In this document: positions 18,633 to 27,671 of the stretch, piece after piece | How the letters are laid out: every line of letters begins with the position of its first letter | How positions within the stretch are numbered: position 1 is the first letter of the stretch | DNA from: Pseudochrobactrum asaccharolyticum | Lineage (GTDB): Bacteria > Pseudomonadota > Alphaproteobacteria > Rhizobiales > Rhizobiaceae | Assembly (NCBI RefSeq): GCF_003314995.1 | Contig: NZ_QNRH01000009.1 | Location: 82,203 to 146,202, forward strand | DNA: 64,000 nucleotides | Direction: 5' to 3' | Position numbers and translations under genes: made by a program | The notes under the pieces: model-generated | Database searches by the model: none | What the model was told of the DNA's origin: nothing | What the model saw: the letters and a program-made list of their open reading frames with translations, nothing else

Positions 18633-18646
18633 AATATAAATTTGAG
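18629..18646. promoter_or_regulatory. AT-rich inverted repeat at the TonB receptor leader
   Basis: CTCAAAT (18629-18635) and ATTTGAG (18640-18646) form a perfect 7-bp inverted repeat with a 4-base centre. It overlaps the end of the RirA-like box and stops 10 bp before the ATG. It may be a second operator, or a hairpin that affects the ribosome binding site GAGTGGAA. Confidence 0.4.
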
Positions 18647-18656
18647 TGGAATTGTC

Positions 18657-20867
18657 ATGAAAAACTCGCGGGCGTTACTTTTATCAACAGCAGCAATTGT
18701 TGGTTGTTTCTGGATGAGTTCTGCTGTTGCACAGCAAGCGAATGAAGTTCTGCAACTCAAAGAGATTGTGATTAAAGATTTGGTGCGCGGCTCTGCTGTC
18801 AACGCCCTCGATGCCCGCGCACAAGCGCCGAATGCGATGACCGTTATTGAAGGCGAGCAGCTCAATCAGTTTAATGACCTGAGTGCGGGTGATGCCATTC
18901 GCCGTCTGCCTGGCGTGACATTCCCCGGTGTGAACCGCTCGCGTGAAATCAAGTTGCGCGGTATCGGTCGTGAATATACGCAGGTTCTGATTGATGGCCG
19001 TCCGCTGATTGACGGTGATTCAAGTCGTAATTTTGAAGTGGATCGTCTGCCGTCGGCGATGATTGAGCGCATTGAGATTATCCGCAGCCCGCTCTCCAAT
19101 ATGGCATCACTGGGCGCGGCAGGCACCGTAAATATCATCACCAAGCGCCAGTTTGAAAGAAACGGTGCCGGTTTGTCGCTTGGCGGTGGCTATCTGACCG
19201 ATAATGGGCCGACAGGCGATATTACCGGCTGGGCATCGGGGTCTGAAGGCGGTTTCCGTTACTTCCTTGGTGGCGACTATCAGCGCCGTCGGGTTAATGA
19301 AAGTTCTTCAGAGTATAGTTTCGGTAAAGGCGGCACAAAGCCTGACGGTGGCTCTACCGAGCAGCAGGAGCGTAGTTTTGATGATACGCTTTTGACCGGC
19401 CGTTTTGAATTTGATCTGACGGAGAAGGATACACTCACCTTCACGCCGACTTATTCGCGTTCACATGAGAAGCGTGATCAGACATCTTATAAATTCGACA
19501 AGGATCAGATCACGCTCAAAGAGCAGAATGATGAACTGCGTAAACGCACCCGCGAGACCTATGCCGGTTATCTGGAATGGGCGCATGATTTCAGTGAAGA
19601 CACCCGCTCGCGCTTGTTTATTGACCTGCAAAAAGGCAGCGAAGATACAACGCGCGAAGGCATGAAATATGACCTCTCGAAAACACCGGCAAAGACTGAG
19701 GCCGATCGCAGGGAAGCCGACATTTCGCTTCAGCGTGTTGCCCCTGGCTTCGTCTGGAACAGCCAGTTTGGCGGTCATGCGGTTGAAGGTGGCTTTGGGG
19801 TCTCTTTCAGCAAACGCGATGAAGAAGAAACGCGCTTCCGTAAAGGCAAGGTTGAGCCTACTCTGGGACGTATCTATAATGTCAAGGAAGACATTTATTA
19901 TGCCTATCTGAGCGATCAGTTCTCGGTTTTCGGGCCTGATGAACTGACTGCGGGCTTGCGTATTGAGCATAGCCGTACTGGCACGACAGATGCGGACGGC
20001 AATGATTATGATGTCAATGCAACTGATTATAACCCGTCCCTGCAATATAAATATAGCCTGAGCGAAGATCTGGACTGGCGCCTTGGTGTGGTCAGAACCC
20101 TGCGCAGGCCGGATTTGCGTGATCTGACACCATCGCTGACCAGCAAAGACGGTACTCTGGCCAAGCCGGATACGCGCGGCAATCCTTATACCTCGCCGGA
20201 AAAAATATGGGGTGTGGATACGGGTGCGGATTGGTACATTCTGGATCGTCAGGGTATTGTTTCCGCGAATTTCTATGCGCGTAAATTCGAAGATAAAATT
20301 GAAAACGCACTGTCACGGGAAACATCCGGCGGCCGCTGGGTCAGTACACCGGAAAATGTCGGAAATGGTCATCTTTACGGCGTTGAGCTTGAAGCACGCG
20401 CACCGCGGGATTTCCTGAATCTTGAGAATCTGACAGTTTTTGCCAATGGCACGGCGATGAAAAGCCGCCTGACCGATGATCGCACCGGTCAAAAACGCCG
20501 CTTCAGCGAGACACCGGATTTTGTTTCCAATATCGGGATGGATTACTATCTGCCGGATTTGAAAACAACATTGGGTATCAATCTTAATACGACTTATGCC
20601 TATACGCAGAACATTCTGGAATTGAATAAAGACAATGGTCTATCCAATGTCCGCACGCATTTCTCGGCATTGAACCGGCTCGATCTGAGTGCGCGTACTG
20701 ATATTACAGAAAATTTCTCTGTTTCTTTCAGTGCCCTGAATGTGCTGCGCACAAAAGACAAACGTGAACGTACGACTTTTGATGATACCGGCGCTGTTAC
20801 TGGTCTGACGGAAACCAAAGAACCCTCCTATAGCTCCTATTATGTGCGTGCGAGTTATAAATGGTAA
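18657..20867 (+). CDS. TonB-dependent siderophore receptor
   Basis: Product of 736 residues. ATG 18657 follows GAGTGGAA and begins a signal peptide cut near AVAQQ. A likely TonB box is LQLKEIVIKD. The plug domain follows (SAGDAIRRLPGVTFPGV, RGIGREYTQVLIDGRPL, ERIEIIRSPLS, GTVNIITKR), then a 22-strand-type barrel ending in the aromatic SYYVRASYKW. It should import a ferric siderophore or similar complex across the outer membrane with TonB energy. It heads an operon with a periplasmic binding protein, two permeases and an ATPase. The ligand is not evident. Confidence 0.92.
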   Translation: MKNSRALLLSTAAIVGCFWMSSAVAQQANEVLQLKEIVIKDLVRGSAVNALDARAQAPNAMTVIEGEQLNQFNDLSAGDAIRRLPGVTFPGVNRSREIKLRGIGREYTQVLIDGRPLIDGDSSRNFEVDRLPSAMIERIEIIRSPLSNMASLGAAGTVNIITKRQFERNGAGLSLGGGYLTDNGPTGDITGWASGSEGGFRYFLGGDYQRRRVNESSSEYSFGKGGTKPDGGSTEQQERSFDDTLLTGRFEFDLTEKDTLTFTPTYSRSHEKRDQTSYKFDKDQITLKEQNDELRKRTRETYAGYLEWAHDFSEDTRSRLFIDLQKGSEDTTREGMKYDLSKTPAKTEADRREADISLQRVAPGFVWNSQFGGHAVEGGFGVSFSKRDEEETRFRKGKVEPTLGRIYNVKEDIYYAYLSDQFSVFGPDELTAGLRIEHSRTGTTDADGNDYDVNATDYNPSLQYKYSLSEDLDWRLGVVRTLRRPDLRDLTPSLTSKDGTLAKPDTRGNPYTSPEKIWGVDTGADWYILDRQGIVSANFYARKFEDKIENALSRETSGGRWVSTPENVGNGHLYGVELEARAPRDFLNLENLTVFANGTAMKSRLTDDRTGQKRRFSETPDFVSNIGMDYYLPDLKTTLGINLNTTYAYTQNILELNKDNGLSNVRTHFSALNRLDLSARTDITENFSVSFSALNVLRTKDKRERTTFDDTGAVTGLTETKEPSYSSYYVRASYKW

Positions 20868-21838
20868 CACGACTGTCACTGCTGTTCTGTTTGCTGGCCG
20901 CGCTTTTGAGCGCGGCTTCAATGCCTTTTACTGCGCAAGCACAGGATAAACAGCGAGCGGTAACAGAAGCCACAGATGATAATCGTGTTCAAATCATCAG
21001 CCGTAATGCGGCAACACAGATCGTGCAGCATCTGACGGGGCAAAGCGAACTGCGCTTGCGTCCCGTTCGGATTGTAACACTTCATAACAGTTATACCGAA
21101 GCCCTGATCGCGCTGGGAATAGTGCCGGTCGGTGCGGTGGAACGTCCACAGGGGGCAGCGGCACAGCTTAAAAATGCTTTGCACGCAACACCGTCTGTAG
21201 GCGATCAAAGCAGCCCGGATTATGAAGCAATATTAGCGCTTCAACCTGATCTTATTCTCTCTGTCGGCGAGGTGCACGGGCAGAATTATGAGCTGCTGAA
21301 CGCTATTGCGCCGACGATTGTGTTACGCGAGCCGGAGAAAGACTGGCGGGACTGGCTTAAAGCGCTGGCGGTCGTGCTCGATCGTGAAACGCAGGCTGAG
21401 ACACTCATTGCTGTCTATGAGCAGCGTGTCGCGAAGCTACGCCAAATACTTCAGGCACAGCATTCTGATGAGACTGTGCTGTTGTTGCGTGTCCGGCAGA
21501 AAGATATCCGGATTTACGGAGCCGGTCGTCGTTCGGGGCCGGTTCTTTATGAGCAATTAGCACTCACGCCGCACCGGTTGGTTCCGCTGAATAAGAATTA
21601 TGAAGCCATTTCTAACGAACTGATCGGACAGATGGATGCTGACCGGATTTTTTTGATGGTCGAAGATGCCGGACGACTGGGCTCAATAGAAAAAAGCCAG
21701 TTATGGAAAAGTCTTCCGGCTGTGCAGTCCGGTCATGTTTATAAAGTGAATACCGAACCGTGGAACCAGTCCAGCGGCCCGCTCAGCTCAGGCATTATTA
21801 TTGATGATATTGCCTCGGCATTTGGTATCCGCGAGTGA
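20861..21838 (+). CDS. FecB/FhuD-type periplasmic siderophore-binding protein
   Basis: Product of 325 residues; the ATG overlaps the last codons of the receptor gene. Signal peptide: LSLLFCLLAALLSAASMPFTAQAQ. Class III binding-protein features are visible (RIVTLHNSYTEALIALGIVPVGAVERP, YEAILALQPDLILSV, a long central helix, PAVQSGHVYKVN). It should pass the iron chelate to the FecCD-like permeases that follow. Its residues about 25-60 (QRAVTEATDDNRVQII) form an extra segment before the fold begins. Confidence 0.87.
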   Translation: MVTRLSLLFCLLAALLSAASMPFTAQAQDKQRAVTEATDDNRVQIISRNAATQIVQHLTGQSELRLRPVRIVTLHNSYTEALIALGIVPVGAVERPQGAAAQLKNALHATPSVGDQSSPDYEAILALQPDLILSVGEVHGQNYELLNAIAPTIVLREPEKDWRDWLKALAVVLDRETQAETLIAVYEQRVAKLRQILQAQHSDETVLLLRVRQKDIRIYGAGRRSGPVLYEQLALTPHRLVPLNKNYEAISNELIGQMDADRIFLMVEDAGRLGSIEKSQLWKSLPAVQSGHVYKVNTEPWNQSSGPLSSGIIIDDIASAFGIRE

Positions 21839-22827
21839 TGGTCAGACGCTTTACTATAATTTTGAGCGGGATGTTTCTGCTGCTGGCAGGACTGTTGCTA
21901 TCGGTCAGTTACGGTGCCGCCGACATTTCTTATTCGACGATTGTAAGGGCTGTTTTTGCTTTTGATGGTCTGGATAATGATCATCTCATCCTTCGTGAGT
22001 TTCGTATTCCTCGTGCCTTGGCTGCGGCGCTCGTTGGTGCTGCCTTGGGTGCAGCGGGTGCTTTGATGCAGGGAATAACCCGTAATCCTCTGGCCAGTCC
22101 GTCTTTGATGGGTCTGAATGCCGGTGCCGGTCTCATGCTGGTGCTCGGTTTGGCACTCAGCCCGACGCTTGGCTTCACAGTTCTGATCGGGCTGTCTTTT
22201 GCCGGTGCTGCAGTAGGCGTTACCGTTGTTTTCCTAGTGGGTTCAGCACAGCGCGGTGGCTTGACACCGGTCAGACTGGCGCTTGCCGGTGCCGCAGTCT
22301 CGGCATTTTTCGGCGCATTCACCAGCTTCATCATTGTTTATTATAAAATCGGACAGGATGTATTGTTCTACACTGCGGGCGGCGTGCAAGGTGTTCAGGA
22401 AGAGCAATTGCTGTTTGTTGCACCGTGGATTGGCGGAGGGCTGATTGTTGCCTTGTTGCTGTCACGCAGTGTTTCTTTGCTTAGTCTGGGGCAGGACGTG
22501 GCAACAGGGCTAGGGCTGAATATTGTGCATGTCCGTATTGTTGCAGCTTTGGCTATTCTCATTCTGGCAGGCAGCAGTGTTGCTCTTGCCGGTGGCATTG
22601 GATTTGTCGGGCTGGTGGTTCCTCATGTCAGCCGGTTTTTGACTGGACTTGATTATCGCTGGATTGTGCCGGTTTCAGCCGTTTTGGGGGCTTGCCTGCT
22701 GATCTTTGCCGATCTCGCTGCCCGTATGATCAATCCACCATATGAAGTACCGGTCGGCTTGATGACTGCACTGATTGGCGTGCCGTTTTTTCTGATGCTG
22801 GCATGGCGTGATGAGCGTGGTATCTGA
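21838..22827 (+). CDS. FecCD-family iron-siderophore permease, first subunit
   Basis: Product of 329 residues, start overlapping the stop of the binding protein gene as TGATG; a GTG one codon earlier is equally possible. About ten membrane segments are evident, with hallmark sequences REFRIPRALAAALVGAALG, QGITRNPLASPSLMG and GGIGFVGLVVPHVSR. It pairs with the next gene product to form the inner membrane channel. Confidence 0.9.
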   Translation: MVRRFTIILSGMFLLLAGLLLSVSYGAADISYSTIVRAVFAFDGLDNDHLILREFRIPRALAAALVGAALGAAGALMQGITRNPLASPSLMGLNAGAGLMLVLGLALSPTLGFTVLIGLSFAGAAVGVTVVFLVGSAQRGGLTPVRLALAGAAVSAFFGAFTSFIIVYYKIGQDVLFYTAGGVQGVQEEQLLFVAPWIGGGLIVALLLSRSVSLLSLGQDVATGLGLNIVHVRIVAALAILILAGSSVALAGGIGFVGLVVPHVSRFLTGLDYRWIVPVSAVLGACLLIFADLAARMINPPYEVPVGLMTALIGVPFFLMLAWRDERGI

Positions 22828-23840
22828 TGAAAGTGATGATGCGCGCCCCTACAGCCTTGTTTGCATTGGCCGGATTGTTGTTGTTGACTATCTTGATCAG
22901 TTTGCAATTGGGGTCTTATCCGCTGCGGCTTTATGATCTTTATGCTGTGCTATCACAGCAAGGCACCCCGCAACAGGAATTGGTGCTTTTCTCAATCCGG
23001 TTGCCGAGATTGTTGCTGGCCATTTTGACCGGCTGCGGGCTTGCTGTTTCCGGCGCAATATTACAGGCGGTGTTTCGCAATGATCTGGCTGATCCGGGAT
23101 TGCTGGGACTAAGTGCCGGTGCAGGACTGATGATCATCCTGCTGCTCTGGATGCAACAGAATGGGCAGCAAAACGGTTTGTTGATTGCAGGACTGTGGCG
23201 GCCGGTGGCGGCTTTTTGCGGTGCGGCTTTGTCTGCCAGCTTGATTTATGCGTTGGCACGTAAAAAGGGGGCTGCCAGCCCAGCACGCATTTTGCTCACC
23301 GGCATCGCGATCAATGCTGGTCTGAGTGCGGTGACACTGGTTTTGGCGATGAGTCTCGACCGCAGCCTCTATGATCAGGCACTTGTCTGGCTGTCCGGCA
23401 GTCTTTCGGGCAAAACCTACAAAGAGATTATCCTGTTGCTGCCGTGGTTTATTTGTCTGCTGCCACTGCTCATGCTGCGTTTGAAAGTGCTGGATATTCT
23501 GGCTCTTGGTGATGAGGCGGCAACGGCTCTCGGGCTTCAGGTCGGGCGGCAGCGTTTGCTGATGATCGCGATTGCTGTTGCTTTAACTGGTGCGAGTGTG
23601 GCCGTCGCAGGTGGTATCGGCTTTGTCGGCCTGCTGGCACCGCATATGTGCCGTCGTCTGGTTGGTGCAAGGCATATATTGCTGTTACCTGCATGTGCTC
23701 TTTGCGGTGCGATCCTTGTGGTGATTGCTGATAATCTGGGGCGTACCGTTTTAGCGCCGGTGGAAATGCCTGCCGGCATTTTCTGTGCAATGATCGGCGC
23801 GCCGTATTTTCTGTATCTGCTTATGAAAACGTCACGATGA
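22827..23840 (+). CDS. FecCD-family iron-siderophore permease, second subunit
   Basis: Product of 337 residues, again starting at a TGATG overlap. FecCD hallmarks are SIRLPRLLLAILTGCGLAVS, QAVFRNDLADPGLLG and GGIGFVGLLAPHMCR, with about ten hydrophobic helices. Together with the upstream permease and the downstream ATPase it makes a complete BtuCD-type importer. The tight overlaps imply coupled translation. Confidence 0.9.
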   Translation: MKVMMRAPTALFALAGLLLLTILISLQLGSYPLRLYDLYAVLSQQGTPQQELVLFSIRLPRLLLAILTGCGLAVSGAILQAVFRNDLADPGLLGLSAGAGLMIILLLWMQQNGQQNGLLIAGLWRPVAAFCGAALSASLIYALARKKGAASPARILLTGIAINAGLSAVTLVLAMSLDRSLYDQALVWLSGSLSGKTYKEIILLLPWFICLLPLLMLRLKVLDILALGDEAATALGLQVGRQRLLMIAIAVALTGASVAVAGGIGFVGLLAPHMCRRLVGARHILLLPACALCGAILVVIADNLGRTVLAPVEMPAGIFCAMIGAPYFLYLLMKTSR

Positions 23841-23859
23841 GATGGTTAAGGGTCATATG

Positions 23860-24645
23860 ATGGGACTGGAAGCCAAAAATATCACCTTTTCCTATGGCGA
23901 AGAGCAGGTGTTCAGCGGGTTGGATTTGCAGATATTGCAGGGGAAAATCACCGCTTTAGTGGGGGCAAACGGTTCTGGAAAAAGCACGATCCTGAAAAAC
24001 CTTGCGCGTATTTTACGGCCTTCCGGTGGCACGATTATGCTCGACGGACAGGAAATTCAGAACTTTCCGGCAAAGCATATTGCACGAAAAATGGCGGTCT
24101 TGTCGCAAATGTCGGAGGCACCGGCGGGATTGCGTGTCAGCGATCTGGTCGCTTACGGGCGCTATCCATGGCAAAAAGGCTTCGGTCTGCTCAGCGATGA
24201 GGATAAAGAAAAAATTCGTCATGCTCTGGAGCTGACCAGCCTGACAGAGTTGGCGGAGCGTGATCTGGGTTCGCTTTCCGGCGGGCAAAGACAGCGGGTA
24301 TGGATTGCGATGGCGCTGGCACAGGACAGTGAGATTATTCTGCTCGATGAGCCGACCACCTATCTGGATATGGCGCATCAGCTGGATGTGATGCAGCTTC
24401 TGAGCAGGCTCAATGCGGACCATTGTAAAACAATTATTATGGTGCTGCATGATCTTAATCAGGCGGCGCGTTTCGCTGACCATATTATCGCGATCCGGCA
24501 GGGAGCAATCATCCGGCAAGGGAGCGCCGGAGAGATTATGTGTGCAGAGGTCATGCGGGATGTGTTTGGTATTGCAGCGGATTTTTTTGAAGATCCGCGT
24601 ACCGGCAAACCTGTTTGTATTCCCTATGCGACTTGCACTGTTTAA
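23860..24645 (+). CDS. ATPase of the iron-siderophore ABC importer
   Basis: Product of 261 residues. ATG 23860 is preferred because AAGGG sits 7 bp upstream; the in-frame ATG at 23842 overlaps that site. Walker A is GANGSGKST, the signature LSGGQRQRVW and Walker B IILLDEPTTYLD, with the switch His in MVLHDLNQAARFAD. It belongs to the FepC/FecE group and completes the importer. Confidence 0.92.
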   Translation: MGLEAKNITFSYGEEQVFSGLDLQILQGKITALVGANGSGKSTILKNLARILRPSGGTIMLDGQEIQNFPAKHIARKMAVLSQMSEAPAGLRVSDLVAYGRYPWQKGFGLLSDEDKEKIRHALELTSLTELAERDLGSLSGGQRQRVWIAMALAQDSEIILLDEPTTYLDMAHQLDVMQLLSRLNADHCKTIIMVLHDLNQAARFADHIIAIRQGAIIRQGSAGEIMCAEVMRDVFGIAADFFEDPRTGKPVCIPYATCTV

Positions 24646-24702
24646 GGGAACATCCTTATAAGATATTGCATAGACGGATTTTTACGTAATGGCGTTGGTA
24701 TT

Positions 24703-25254
24703 ATGAGCTTAATTGAGCAATATCTGCCGGATTATGGTTTCAGAGAAGTACATTCCTGTGTGATCATGGCGAAACCGTCTGTTGTGCTTCACGCTGCTGC
24801 GGCCTACCAGCCTGAAACTGATCCGTTCTTTCGTAAAATGATTGGCCTGCGAGAGCTGCCGATGCGTATTGGCGCACGAATAAGCGACAAACAGACGGAG
24901 GTTGTACTACCGTTCGGATTGCACAATTTTACTTTATTGGAACAGCGGGATGATGCATTGGTCTATGGCCTGATCGGTCGGTTCTGGCGTCCTGATTTCG
25001 GGCTTGTACCCGTCAGCGATGGTCAGGCGTATCGTCAGTTCAATAAGGCAGGTGTTGCTAAACTCGCTTTGGTGTTTTCTGCCGCATCTCAAGGGGAAAA
25101 TATAACAAGACTTGAAACGGAAACGCGGGTTTTTTGTCCTGACCTTGCCAGCCGTCTTAAATTTACACCTTACTGGTATCTGATCCGTCCGGTGAGCGGG
25201 TTGATAAGAAGTAGAATTCTCAAATCCATCAAGCAAGACAGCGAAAATTCTTGA
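24703..25254 (+). CDS. Uncharacterised protein, possible SRPBCC-like fold
   Basis: Product of 183 residues with no signal peptide or membrane helix. Segments such as FREVHSCVIMAKPSVVLHAA, VYGLIGRFWRPDFG and ETETRVFCPD resemble a widespread uncharacterised family that I associate, with limited certainty, with START/SRPBCC-like proteins. It follows the siderophore ATPase gene by 57 bp and may belong to its operon. No function can be assigned. Confidence 0.6.
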   Translation: MSLIEQYLPDYGFREVHSCVIMAKPSVVLHAAAAYQPETDPFFRKMIGLRELPMRIGARISDKQTEVVLPFGLHNFTLLEQRDDALVYGLIGRFWRPDFGLVPVSDGQAYRQFNKAGVAKLALVFSAASQGENITRLETETRVFCPDLASRLKFTPYWYLIRPVSGLIRSRILKSIKQDSENS

Positions 25255-25297
25255 AACAGAGCCTGAGAGGTCAGAACGACGAGCAGGTTCCGGACAG

Positions 25298-25324
25298 GCA
25301 GCTCATAATCAACAGGGGAGCTGC
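25298..25324. terminator. Stem-loop between convergent genes
   Basis: GCAGCTC (25298-25304) pairs with GAGCTGC (25318-25324) across a 13-base loop, between the end of the plus-strand unknown gene and the minus-strand membrane protein gene, whose stop codon it touches. No T-run is present on either side, so it is a candidate 3'-end structure only. Confidence 0.4.
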
Positions 25325-25626
25325 TAGTTGAGATTGCTTTGATAAGCGATAAAAGATGCAATCGCACTGAATGCACCAATTGCAGCAAGTATAAAATATT
25401 GCCGTGACAGGGCCGGTCTTTTGTTTATCGAGCCAAAAATCAACATGGTCACAGTCCACAGACCGGTGAAAGCCAGCAAAAGCAGCGTATAAACGGGTTT
25501 GGACAGATCATAGCCACCGCCGCCAATGGACGGATAGAGCGGCGGCGCGGGATTTAGCAACCAGTTCAAACTGCCTGTCACAAGAATAAAGATCGCCAGC
25601 AATATAAAAAATATTCGGTATTTCAA
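25324..25626 (-). CDS. Small membrane protein of unknown function
   Basis: Product of 100 residues with three likely membrane helices: IFFILLAIFILVTGSLNWLL, YTLLLLAFTGLWTVTMLIFG and FILAAIGAFSAIASFIAY. There is a Gly/Pro-rich loop (PPLYPSIGGGGYDLSKP) between helices 1 and 2. AAGGA lies upstream of the ATG at a rather long distance. The neighbours give no functional hint. Hydrophobic periodicity and the lack of any competing frame support it as a real gene. Confidence 0.6.
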   Translation of the reverse strand: MKYRIFFILLAIFILVTGSLNWLLNPAPPLYPSIGGGGYDLSKPVYTLLLLAFTGLWTVTMLIFGSINKRPALSRQYFILAAIGAFSAIASFIAYQSNLN

Positions 25627-25755
25627 CTGGTTATCCTTAACAGCGTACCAATCGTGTGGTGATTATATCTGCAGGGGACATGTAATCGTTACGCCGTTTT
25701 CCATGTTGTAGCTTTGCCTAAATCATTTCCGGCTGATATGGATTTAGTGAGGGTC

Positions 25756-25775
25756 GTTGCGTTTAGTCATACTCA
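25756..25775. repeat. Degraded copy of an intergenic repeat core
   Basis: GTTGCGTTTAGTCATACTCA matches 18 of 20 bases of the core at 27555-27574 inside the 130-bp palindromic element. The flanks here have decayed and no longer pair well. It lies in the 256-bp non-coding gap between the small membrane protein and azlD; nothing else was seen in that gap. Confidence 0.6.
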
Positions 25776-25882
25776 GTATACACGTATCTCTATTCTTTAG
25801 CTTGTCCACAGTACCATGCCAGCCAAGCAGACCCAACTTGACTGGCAAATGTTCTGAAGAACAGCATTAAAAGCGTTTCAGC

Positions 25883-26182
25883 TTATCCGATCAGATAGCG
25901 GCACAAGCCTGCTGAGACAATGCCGATAATGACAGTTGGCAGCATCGAAAATCGTGTGGCTGCCAGAATTGTAATCGCCAGTGCAAGCAGATCTGCCGGT
26001 CTGTCGGATACAAAATCAGGCGCGATAACTGAGATCAGAACACAGCCTGGTGCGGCCTCCATGACTGCTGTCGCGCGTTTGCTCAAGGTGCGGTTACGCA
26101 ACAAAACATAGCCGCCAATACGGGTCAGATAGGTGACCGAAGCCATCAGAACGATGGTGAGTGCTACAATCGGGTCAATCAT
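25883..26182 (-). CDS. azlD: AzlD-family branched-chain amino acid export subunit
   Basis: Product of 99 residues, four hydrophobic helices, with the family motif TYLTRIGGYVLLRNRTLSKR near the N-terminus. It starts inside the stop of azlC (ATGA overlap). AzlD is the small partner of AzlC (YgaH/YgaZ in enterobacteria) in export of branched-chain amino acids or related compounds. Confidence 0.88.
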   Translation of the reverse strand: MIDPIVALTIVLMASVTYLTRIGGYVLLRNRTLSKRATAVMEAAPGCVLISVIAPDFVSDRPADLLALAITILAATRFSMLPTVIIGIVSAGLCRYLIG

Positions 26183-26919
26183 TCATCACCTGCCAGCAGA
26201 TAGGCTGCGATCAGACCGGAGAGGGCGCCGGCTGCAACATACCACGCACCGGGTATTGTGAGATAAGTTGTGGCGGCAACTACGAGACTGATCAGCCATG
26301 GGCGTGCGGCAGCAAAACCTTTCCACATACCGGCAAGCAGTACCAGAAACACGGCAGGAAATGCCATGTCAAAACCATAAATCCGCAGATCGCCCATCAT
26401 CGGGCCAAAGGCACCGCCAAGTGCCGTAAATGCGACCCAGGCTCCGTAAAACGGAATTGCTACGCCCAGATAAAACGGCATGCTCAAACCGTTCGAGATA
26501 CCTTGCATCTTGCGGCGGCGGGCGTCATCCAGACCTAAAGCCCAGCTTTCATCGCACATCAAAAACAAAGCGGCTAATGCCCGGCGTTTTGACAAATGAC
26601 GAATGAATGGTGCAAGCGCTGCGCCCATCAATAAATGACGGCTGTTGACCAGAAAAGTAATTGCGACGATCAGCAGAATATGGGGCGGTGACGTCCAGAG
26701 CTGAATGGCCGCAAATTCAGAGCCGCCGGCAAAATTGAGACCGGTCATAAGCGGCACCTCAAGAACCGTCAGTCCTTTTTGCGCTGCCTGTGCGCCCAGT
26801 ACTAAAGCATAGGGAATAATGCCGAGCAGAACAGGAAAACCTGCCTGTGCGCCACGCCAAAACTCGGAGCGCTGCACTGTTGTATTTTCAGTCGGCGCAT
26901 AAACTTGTGAAATGTCCAT
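26179..26919 (-). CDS. azlC: AzlC-family branched-chain amino acid exporter
   Basis: Product of 246 residues from ATG 26919; a TTG at 26955 would add 12 atypical residues. The family N-terminus is visible (FWRGAQAGFPVLLGIIPYALVLG), as are FAGGSEFAAIQLW, NSRHLLMGAALAPF and CDESWAL. It is the main membrane subunit, acting with AzlD, and is divergent from an Lrp/AsnC regulator, the usual azlB-azlCD arrangement. Confidence 0.9.
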   Translation of the reverse strand: MDISQVYAPTENTTVQRSEFWRGAQAGFPVLLGIIPYALVLGAQAAQKGLTVLEVPLMTGLNFAGGSEFAAIQLWTSPPHILLIVAITFLVNSRHLLMGAALAPFIRHLSKRRALAALFLMCDESWALGLDDARRRKMQGISNGLSMPFYLGVAIPFYGAWVAFTALGGAFGPMMGDLRIYGFDMAFPAVFLVLLAGMWKGFAAARPWLISLVVAATTYLTIPGAWYVAAGALSGLIAAYLLAGDE

Positions 26920-27057
26920 GATTTTCTGGGTATAAAAATTGATCAGGATTGGCAAAATAAACCATTATGATCGCAATTTTCTTGCTATTATTAAACAGTT
27001 TCGGTGATGTTTGGCATCATCTGTTAAAATTTTTGATTAATATGGAATTTAAAGCCA

Positions 27058-27516
27058 ATGAAGCTGGATGAGGTTGATAAGAAGATTCTTCGGGTGCTTC
27101 AGCAAGACGGACGCATTGCGAATAATGATTTGGCGCGGGAAGTCGGGCTTTCGCCTTCGCCTTGTTTGCGGCGGGTAAAACTGCTTGAGGAGGCAGGCGT
27201 AATTGACCGCTATGTGGCGGTTTTGAATCCGGCTAAAATCAATAAAAGTCTGACATTTTTCGCCCGTATCCGGCTGGATAAGCAGGATGAAGAAACATTG
27301 CAGAAATTTGCGGATGAAATTTTGAAATTACCGCAAGTGCTGGAATGTTATTTTATGCTGGGTGACTACGATGCCATGATCCGCGTTGTTGCGGAGTCTA
27401 TTGAAGATTATCGTCGTTTTCAGTCAGAATATCTCAGCCGGATTAAAGGCGTGCAAAATCTGAAAACAGACGTTCCGAGCCAAACCGTAAAGCAGACATC
27501 TGTCATGCCTTTATAA
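27058..27516 (+). CDS. Lrp/AsnC-family regulator, probably of azlCD
   Basis: Product of 152 residues, typical for the family. The N-terminal helix-turn-helix is DEVDKKILRVLQQDGRIANNDLAREVGLSPSPCLRRVKLLEEAG. The C-terminal RAM domain carries LPQVLECYFMLGDYDAMIRV. It is encoded divergently from azlC with a 138-bp shared promoter region, so it most likely senses an amino acid and controls the exporter. Confidence 0.9.
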   Translation: MKLDEVDKKILRVLQQDGRIANNDLAREVGLSPSPCLRRVKLLEEAGVIDRYVAVLNPAKINKSLTFFARIRLDKQDEETLQKFADEILKLPQVLECYFMLGDYDAMIRVVAESIEDYRRFQSEYLSRIKGVQNLKTDVPSQTVKQTSVMPL

Positions 27517-27533
27517 GCAGGCTGAGGGAGCGT

Positions 27534-27663
27534 CCGGTCAGGTATTTAGAGCGTGTTGCGTTTAATCATACCCACTGCGCTCGCTCTAAATTCTTTTAAT
27601 TATCGCATGTTCGCGGTGGCTCAAATGAATAGATTTGAGCGCGACATGCTTTAACCTGACCGG
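27534..27663. repeat. 130-bp nested palindromic element between convergent genes
   Basis: Outer arms CCGGTCAGGT (27534-27543) and ACCTGACCGG (27654-27663) are perfect 10-bp inverted repeats. Inside are TTTAGAGCG (27545-27553) with CGCTCTAAA (27582-27590), and a second nested hairpin, GCATGT (27605-27610) with ACATGC (27644-27649) enclosing GCTCAAAT and ATTTGAGC (27619-27640). The whole fills the gap between the lrp and ompA-like gene ends. It looks like a Rhizobiales intergenic repeat or a non-autonomous mobile remnant that may also work as a two-way terminator. Confidence 0.75.
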
Positions 27664-27671
27664 ACTATTTT

